A stretch of DNA of 64,000 nucleotides from Sarcocystis neurona (lineage: Eukaryota > Apicomplexa > Conoidasida > Eucoccidiorida > Sarcocystidae), in assembly GCA_000727475.1 (NCBI GenBank), contig KL647291.1, positions 720,325 through 784,324 of the forward strand, written 5' to 3'. The translations under genes and the position numbers were made by a program. Under the pieces are notes generated by a model. The model worked only from the letters and a program-made list of their open reading frames with translations. It ran no database searches and was not told where the DNA came from. Below, one piece after another: positions 57,077 through 64,000 of this stretch (its first letter is position 1; each line of letters opens with the position of its first letter).

Positions 57077-60000
57077 CTGCCCCACACGAACACGAACACC
57101 GGCAGCAGCAGAAAACATTGCAGTGGCACCGCAGCAGCAGCAGCAACAGCCGGAAACGCACCGCAGCAGCAGCACGACACGACGGCAGCAGCGACAGTAG
57201 CAGCAGCAGAAGAGTCGCGTTAGAAGCAGCCGCAGCAGTAGCAGAAGAGTTGAAGCGGCCGCAGCGCAAGAGACGCAGCAGCAGCAGTAGTAATAGGAGC
57301 AGGAGAGTAGTCACAGCAGCAGCACGAGGAGGAGAGTCGCCTCACGAGCAGGAGAAGGACAGGAGTCGTAGCAGCAGCCGTGGCATAGCCCAAATGAATA
57401 GCAGCAAAGCTGATGGCAGCAGCGGTAGCCACAGCAGCGGACATAGTAGCAACTGCAAGGGCAGACATACGAAGAAGCAGTATACAGAAGAGGAAGAAGA
57501 TTAAGTCCAGAAGAACACCAGACAGCAGCAGCTTCCCCAGATTCGAGCAGCAGCAGACAAAATCGCGGTGACGTCAGCAGGAATGAGAGCAGCAGCAGCG
57601 AACTGTTCGCCGCAGCTACGTCGAACGTCGTTGCAACAGCTGGCAAGGTCACCGCCACAGCAGCAGCAAACCCTGCAACACACAGCAGCAGTAGGGAAAT
57701 CAAAATCAGACCGTCAGTAGCAGCAGCAGCAGCAGCAAAATCGACGGCAGCACCCACAGATAGCGGACAAAACGCCTCTTTCCTTGGCGGAACACGAGCA
57801 GCTGCAGCAGGAGTACAAGACACGACAGCAGCAGAACAAGACACGATAGCAGCAGAACAAGACACGATAGCGGCAGAACAAGACACGACAGCAGCAGAAC
57901 AAGACACGACAGCAGTAGGACAAGACAAGACAGCAGCAGCTTCCGTACAAACGGGCGGAGAGGCGTCCACACTGCAAAGGGGGCAGGAAAACAAGCAGCC
58001 ACATGTCGTACTGCGCTGCATCAGAGAAAACACTCATGCTGCTGCAGCAGGAGGAGCAGCAGTGCAACAGCAGAGGCACATGCTGCACCAGCGCCGCGTC
58101 ACGTAGCCGGGGCAACACTACCTTACGCACCAACAGCAGCAGGACGTCGCACTGCAGCTGCAGCAGCAGACAGGGCGAGCAAAGCAGATTCCTGCCCGGC
58201 TCATCACAGTTCCTACTACTCTCTATGTGTCGAAATGTTTATATAAAGAGCACTTGTACGTAGACATACAGTCGAGACACACCTTCACTTCATACTCATA
58301 TAAATGTACGTGCAGGTATACTTACAACAGAGAGGCGGCCATATACGTGTACATATATGCACTCATATTTATATACACACATACACCTGCAGATATACAT
58401 ACAACAAGGGGAAAGCTATACATGTATACATATATGGATAGATAGACAGACAGATAGATACGTGGGTGCACGGAGAAGCACATTTGCTGTGAAGACGGAT
58501 ATTTTGATATTTACAGATATATTCGTACAAAGTGATCTCCCCTTGTATCCATCAATATATATATGTGTGTATATATACATACGTATACAGGTATACTCTT
58601 CTTCATACACACACATATACAGAAAGAGAGGAAGACGGAGAGACACAAGTGATCGGATACATATATACATGTGTGTATATAAATATTTCTATTGATAGAC
58701 AGACGTCCATCTCTATTCGAAGTGACGCGTACACACGTCTAAGATCAAACTTCCACACACACACACACATACATGTAGATTCAAATTCACTTACATATAG
58801 ACATAGAGATACGCGTGTTTATATAATACGTACGTCAATATTCCCGTTCACACGTATCCACATGTGTGCTTGACCTTATTTATCTTCACATACATATATG
58901 TCTGAATAACGCATCTATATATAAGTGTATGCATGCACGTGTGTATGCGCTTTCGTCTGCCTGTATGTATATATATATATATGTCCACCCCCTCTCTGTG
59001 TGTATATATGTATGGCGTGAATTACTGTGTCACGTGCTGGTGGCGGAGAAACGTAGAGACGCCATTTCTTCTGCTTCTGGTGAGTCCCCTGCAGGGGTGT
59101 GTCGATTCTCCCCAATAAAATCTCCCCCCCACGCAAAAGAGAGCCACAGGCGGAAGACGCCGCCCTCTGTGTGTCTGCACACGTGTATTTGTGTATACGT
59201 GTATATATGATTGCCACACACACCCGTACGACTGTCCACGTATGCGTATTTAATTGAAGAGAGTTGCACATTGCCTTATTTGATGAAGGTATACACACGT
59301 CGGCCTCCTTCGCATGCAGACGGCATATACGGAAGAAGCCTCTGGCACTTATACGTCAATTTCCTACGGGTCTTCCTGCAGCAGACATAAAGACAGGAGA
59401 CCATCACCTGCAAATGGAGATGCTTCTTGTAGAAAGCGTCTTCTTCTGAGTGTGCTGCTGCTATAGTATCATGCATATACATCCATATCTATACACACAC
59501 ATATATATATAATTGTTGACAGCTGCGTCCGTCTCGGTGCTACATATATACACGTCAGTATCTATTTGTGTACAAGTTCACTGGTGGAACGTACTCTTCG
59601 ATGCTGCTTCAATAGACATGTTTGTATCTATATATCTATATATATACGTCCTTATGGACACCGCCATGTTATTTTAATATATGTGACTTCGATATGTACA
59701 TCAATATCTCTCCCTCTGTGTGTCTGTCTCTGTCTCTGGCAGCTCTATCTCCTTTCGTTACATATACATACATAGATACATATATATATATATATATGTC
59801 AGCGTCTGTATGTATATTTAGTGGTGGAACGTAGTGCTATACGTTAGTTTGAGATATACATTTGTATCTATTTATCTACCTATCTTTCTTCCTATGTATA
59901 TATGTATATACTTGTGGACAGCTATGTGCAAGTTTCCAGAGAAAGTATTGCCTGTACGTTGATCCGCAGCTTCCATACACCATCAGTATGGAAAAGTAAA

Positions 60001-61005
60001 TAGTGTACGTATTCTAGCAAAGGCAAGCCACACCCATACAACTTGACAACGGCTGGCATATACATGTATGGAAGAGAAGGGAAAGTGGCAATTTTGAGTC
60101 GGACAGCCGAGGCCTTGCATCTCCTTATATCTTCTTCTTACGTATTCTCCCACACGTGTATACCTGCATGGGCACGTATACCCGCAGACGCACAAACCGA
60201 CAGCCTATACAATTATATATCCACTTATACATATACATATATACATATATATATAAACTGCTGTCTATATATATCTACATCTATCTATGTGTATCTATCC
60301 ATACATACAATTATATATCCACTTATACATATACATATATACATATATATATAAACTGCTGTCTATATATATCTACATCTATCTATGTGTATCTATCCAT
60401 ACATACAATTATATATCCACTTATACATATACACATATACATATATATATAAACTGCTGTCTATATATATCTACATCTATCTATGTGTATCTATCTCTAC
60501 CTCCGATAGGCATTCATAAATGTAGGTATATCCATATACTTACCCATGCACATGGATATATATGTGTATATAGAAACGTGTACACATAGCCAAGTCTATA
60601 AGTACCTATTTATTTAAAAGAGGTATACATGTATAGACGTAAATGTGTACGCATACATCTATATATACATGCCAAAGCCATACAAGTATATACACGTATG
60701 CTTGGGAAGACTATGTACCTATGCGGTTATATATATATATATGTATGTAGAGAGAGAGAAAGAAAGCAGAAATCGAAGACCAGAACACCCACACGCAAAA
60801 ACAACAGATACACAGAGAGAGGGAACGGAGAAAGGAAAAGGAAAAGATCGATAAGAAAACATGTTGATACCTCTGGCCTTGAGAAAATCCTGGCAGCAGA
60901 TACACACCACACCGCCGAGTGTCCACAGGTGTCCGTACACGTGATTCACCACTCCACACCGTGGGAGAGGTGTATATCCACCTAAACCGACAGCAGCAAC
61001 GGCAA

Positions 61006-61036
<31 letters not shown>

Positions 61037-62764
61037 GCCAACAGCAGCAGCAGCAATAGGAGCAACAGCAGCAACAACAGCAGCAGTAAGTGCAGGAAGC
61101 ACAACAGCAGAGAGGAAACGAATGACAGAAGGAGAAGAAGAAGTAGCAGCAGAAGCCGCAGCAGTTGCAGCAGCAGTCGCAGAGGCGGCGGCAGCAGCAG
61201 CAGAAGCAGCGGACGCAACTGCAGCAGGAAGGGAAGCAGAAAAGTGAGTAGCGGTACCGGCACCAGGTGCAACAGCAGTAGCAGAAGCACGCGATGCAGA
61301 CATACCCGCAGCAGCCGAGAGTCGAACACAGCTGACGCAGACACAAGCGAAGCATCTAGTGATGGCACGGCAGCAGCAGCAGGAAACGCAGCTGCAGAGG
61401 CGGCAGCGGTGAGAGCAGCACTTGACGCGATGCAGCGGCAGCAGCAGGAGGCAATTGTAGATGCAGCGAACTCGCGCACATACGGTAGGAACTGCTGCAG
61501 CAGATTCGCCTGCAGCAGACTCAACTGCAGCAGATTCACCTGCAGCAGACTCAACTGCAGCAGATTCAACTGCAGCAGATTCAACTGCAGCAGATTCAAC
61601 TGCAGCAGAATCGACTGCAGCAGAATCGACTGCAGCAGATTCAACTGCAGCAGAATCACCTGCAGCAGAATCAGCAGAAGCAGCAGACGCGACAGCAGCG
61701 GCGTCAGCGGACGGAGCGCCGCGCGTGCAGCAGCAGCGTCTGCGCCAACGGAGCAGCGGGACGGTGACAGGAGACAGCAACAGCAGCACAAGTATTTGCA
61801 ACAGCAGCACACGTATTTGCAACAGCAGCACACGTATTTGCAATAGCAGCACCAAGAATGCCAACCCAGACGCCAGACAAAACAGAGCTTGCAGCAGCCG
61901 CTGCAACAGCTGCAAAGCAAAAAGCCCTGGCGGCACCAGCGTTGCTGTCTGCGTGTCTAATATAGGCGCCAGTGTGTATATATATATATGGGAGAGAGTG
62001 AGACATAGTTAGACAGAAGTATGCAACGACAGCAGCAGCGGCAGCTGTGAAGGTAGCAGCGTTTGCCACTGGGACGCAGCAGCACGAGTCGCAACAGCAG
62101 GAGGGCCACCGCGATGGCGGCAGCAGCACTTGCAATGGGCGCAGCAGCAGGACGAGTAACGGCGGGGCAGCAGCAGCCGTAGCAGAGGACGTACACGGGA
62201 CATTATTGCGATGCAGGAAATCATCTTGGCGCCCTTTGGGAAGTGTGTCTACATCGTGGAAGCAGAAAACGGCTTTCTGCCAGTCAACAGCAAAACGAAA
62301 GTCTTCCTGCTGCTGTCCCTTCGGCTTTTCTAGGATCCGCTGCTGCTGCACGCATTCCTGCTGAGGCGGTTCTTCCTGTTGCCGCTGCTGCTGCCTGGAC
62401 TCTGCCTCGTGCTGCAGTGGCTGCCGCTCATCCTCCTCCTCGTCGCGGTGCGCGCGCTGCTGCTGCAGCTGCTCCTCCTGCTCCTGCTCCTGCTGTTGCT
62501 GTCGTCTCTGCTCCTGCTGCGGCTTCGGCTGCTGAGCCGGCTGCTGCTGCCGCTGCTTCTGCCAGTCTCCTTCCTCCTCCTGCTGCACCGTCTCAGCCTC
62601 CTCCTGTTGTTCCTTCGCCTTCTCCTCCTGCTCCGTCCCGGGCTGCTGCTGGCTTATTTTTGGCGGTTCCGCTCGCTGCTCGTGCGTCGGGCCGCGAAGC
62701 TTCTGCGACTGCTGCTGCCTGAGAGTGTGCCAAAGCCACACGACGGCCGCGTTGTACAAGGCAC
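55272..62764 (-). CDS. GT7-family beta-1,4-galactosyltransferase-like enzyme (three exons firm, 5' end open)
   Basis: Joining 62764-62195, 60981-60871 and 57076-55272 on the minus strand gives an unbroken frame of about 828 codons with matching phases. It shows, in family order: ALYNAAVVWLW (FNRxxLxN region), VFCFHDVDTLP with the metal-binding DVD, LGGVVCICCQDFLKARG (YxGGVxxLxxxxF), WSNGFWGWGYEDDDFLARCL (GWGGEDDD acceptor and catalytic motif), PALHAQEQRRRARQ with the metal-ligand His, and NGMNGFSCV...LYGGLYACMPV (the DGLNSLxY...LYT tail). SNxFWGWGxEDDxF and AGL resemble B4GALT7 most. Such enzymes transfer galactose from UDP-galactose in the Golgi. Large Gln/Glu, Ser/Arg and acidic inserts sit between motifs. 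The N-terminal anchor is not identified; one more 5' exon is possible at 63296-63333. Confidence 0.9.
57821..57930. repeat. 21-base minisatellite, about five copies
   Basis: Unit ACACGACAGCAGCAGAACAA plus G, with single-base variants (GATAGCAG, GATAGCGG, GCAGTAGGAC). Intronic in the galactosyltransferase gene. Confidence 0.85.
60211..60502. repeat. 98-base tandem repeat, three copies
   Basis: Copies begin AATTATATATCCACTTATAC at 60211, 60309 and 60407 and are almost identical, each holding AAACTGCTGTCTATATATAT. The third diverges after GTGTATCTATC. High identity implies recent amplification or assembly slippage. Confidence 0.92.
60871..60981 (-). CDS. galactosyltransferase exon with GGV motif
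   Basis: Reads GYTPLPRCGVVNHVYGHLWT then LGGVVCICCQDFLKAR. Acceptor GTTTAG|GT, donor AGAG|GTATCA; 111 bases. The last base makes Gly with the next exon, reproducing the family order NG(F/M)xNxxWGWG. Confidence 0.88.
60982..62194 (-). other. galactosyltransferase intron with minisatellites
   Basis: CAG/GCA triplets throughout; a 15-base array at about 61495-61685 and a short 24-base array (CACGTATTTGCAACAGCAG) at about 61790-61850. Open frames on both strands reflect the repeats. Confidence 0.7.
61495..61685. repeat. 15-base minisatellite GCAGCAGATTCAACT
   Basis: Twelve or so copies with A/G, C/T variants (GATTC, GACTC, GAATC; AACTGC, ACCTGC, GACTGC). It codes for no conserved sequence and lies within the intron. 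Confidence 0.9.
62195..62764 (-). CDS. galactosyltransferase exon with DVD motif
   Basis: Starts ALYNAAVVWLWHTLRQQQ after acceptor ACGCAG|GT, runs through about 140 residues of Gln/Glu-rich insert and returns to conserved sequence DFRFAVDWQKAVFCFHDVDT and LPKGRQDDFLHRNNVP. Donor CCCGT|GTACGT. 570 bases; phase fits the next exon. Confidence 0.88.
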
Positions 62765-63749
62765 CTGCGTGTGGCAACACCAGCAGTACGCAGCAGCAGC
62801 AGCACCAGGAAGCGGCAGCAACATGGGACCTGCAAGCAGTAGCAGCAGCAGGCACCAGCTACACCACCAGCAGCAAGCACCAGCAGCGCAAGCGGCAGGC
62901 CCCAGCAGCAGCAGCAGAAGCGGCAGCAGCAGTATGAGCAGCAAGCAGCGGCTGCGAAATGGCCAGCATGAAGCAGCAGCACACGCAGCACATGCAGCAG
63001 CAGCAGCAAGCGGCAACCAGCAGTAGCGTTATCCTCAGCAGAAAGCGGCGTCAGGAAGATAACAGCAGGCAGCTGCGGCATCATAACGAGCACGCAGCAG
63101 CCGCCCAAACGGCAAGCAGCATCAGCGTTACTCGGAGCAGGAAACAGCCCCAGGAAGATCAGCAGCCAAAAGCATCAGCAGCAGCGGCGTAGGGAGCAGC
63201 CAGCAGCAGCAGTGAACTTGAACCCGTCAGAGTTTCACAAAAAACAACTGCGGGTGTGTCTGTTGCTTTGGTCAAAATAGGTCTTCCTAACGCACGTCCC
63301 CTCGGCCTGTGGCAAAAGACGAACCTCCACCCCCTGCGTACATATGTAGGTATATAGGTAAAGAGAGAAATGCATACACGCAGCTCTACACATATATATA
63401 TATATATATATACAGAGAGAGAGATTTATGCGTACACAGAGAGAGAGCAAGATGCGCACTTGCGTCTATACATATATATATAAGAAGAAAAGAAAGATAT
63501 GTGTACATGCAGTTACACATAGATAAACATGTATAAAGAGAGCGAGGAAGAGGCACACATATATATAGGGAGAGACGTACACATGCAGCTACAAATACAT
63601 ACACACATATAAATAAAGCAACAAGGATGCGTACGTGCAGCTGCACATATACAGAGAGAGACAGAGATACGCACACAAGCAACCTTATATTTATATACAC
63701 ATATATGTCTAGGTGTATGCAAGACGCAGACGTGGTGGGCGGACGTAAA
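62765..63749. other. CAG block and TA/CA/GA microsatellite between the galactosyltransferase and the edge gene
   Basis: CAG triplets to 63210, a unique island 63215-63340, then TA/GA/CA microsatellites to 63715. On the minus strand the island contains a possible 38-base exon (63333-63296: WRFVFCHRPRG and a split Arg) between CGCAG and GTGCGT whose phase fits the DVD exon; this is weak but placed as expected. Confidence 0.4.
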
Positions 63750-63962
63750 ATGAAGGAGCTGCTGCTGCTGCTCGACGCGTCGGCGGGGGATTCCCTCGAC
63801 GCGGAAGCAGCAGAGCTACAGCAGCCTCAACAGCAGAGAGAGAGCGGCGCAGCAGCAGAGGCAGCCGCACACGAGACGCTAGCCATCAGAGCAGCAGCAG
63901 CAGCAGAGGGCAACACAAGCATGCAGACCGCTCCCTGGAGTGATTTCGACTCCCCAACAAAA
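63750..63962 (+). CDS. possible first exon of a gene running off the right edge
   Basis: ATG in the context GTAAAATGA opens MKELLLLLDASAGDSLDAEA, then Gln/Ala-rich sequence and AAEGNTSMQTAPWSDFDSPT before a donor-like AAA|GTACGC at 63962. In-frame TGA follows soon after, so splicing is needed. G/C-rich third positions and non-repeat ends look coding. An in-frame ATG at 63716 is an alternative start. No family is recognised. Confidence 0.45.
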
Positions 63963-64000
63963 GTACGCACAGGACATTGAGCCTCTCTTCTTCGTCTCTT
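63963..64000. other. window edge, presumed intron
   Basis: Sequence after the donor-like site becomes T/C-rich (CTCTTCTTCGTCTCTT), as expected for an intron. Confidence 0.3.

Larger units (their letters stand above)
57077..60870 (-). other. galactosyltransferase intron (3.8 kb)
   Basis: CAG block 57100-58180 including a 21-base minisatellite, then TA/CA microsatellites and unique islands (59020-59460) and a 98-base tandem triplication. No conserved exon is needed between the flanking exons, whose phases join. Confidence 0.7.

Noticed and set aside
1..64000. CRISPR arrays, tRNA and rRNA genes, bacterial operons
   Set aside because: Repeats are contiguous tandem units without unique spacers; no tRNA arm pattern or rRNA-like block was recognised; gene structure is clearly eukaryotic.

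Overview
The window looks like a draft-assembly piece of an apicomplexan coccidian genome, most likely an Eimeria. Evidence: huge CAG/CTG triplet blocks that run through exons, introns and spacers alike and give Ala, Gln, Ser, Leu or Cys tracts according to frame; these alternate with long TA/CA microsatellite deserts; genes are split by many GT-AG introns; conserved enzyme cores are blown up by low-complexity inserts; there is a 282-base N gap. The genus is inferred, not proven.

Three genes could be rebuilt exon by exon, with splice phase agreeing at nearly every junction. (1) Minus strand, 32219 down to at least 10459: an ABC1/UbiB-type atypical kinase of the ADCK2 kind, nine exons, about 2307 codons, with a mitochondrial-looking N-terminus; its last conserved C-terminal part was not found. 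(2) Plus strand, 38748-43556: a UBE2W-type ubiquitin-conjugating enzyme with a 128-residue N-terminal extension beginning Met-Gly-Asn; its 2.2 kb first intron holds a cluster of a GTGTACGTACAC palindrome that is scattered elsewhere in the window. (3) Minus strand, from at least 62764 down to 55272: a GT7-family beta-1,4-galactosyltransferase (most like B4GALT7) with DVD and GWGxEDDD motifs, split by two large low-complexity introns and inflated by Gln/Glu, Ser/Arg and acidic inserts.

Weaker candidates: a minus-strand gene of unknown function at about 50.6-52.5 kb, the first exon of a plus-strand gene at the right edge (63750-63962), and a possible last exon at the left edge (1-114).

Layout: 0-10.4 kb, microsatellites, degenerate tandem repeats and unique sequence without a recognisable gene; 10.4-32.2 kb, ABC1 kinase; 32.2-38.7 kb, divergent spacer with CAG blocks and a pyrimidine-rich tract; 38.7-43.6 kb, UBE2W; 43.6-50.4 kb, mostly unique or AT-rich spacer ending in a TAG-type array; 50.5-53.4 kb, CAG-rich candidate gene; 53.4-55.3 kb, TA/CA desert; 55.3-62.8 kb, galactosyltransferase; 63-64 kb, possible 5' exon and the edge gene. 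The three named genes have no evident shared pathway: a mitochondrial-type kinase-like protein, N-terminal ubiquitination, and secretory-pathway glycosylation. No bacterial operon, CRISPR array, tRNA or rRNA gene was seen.
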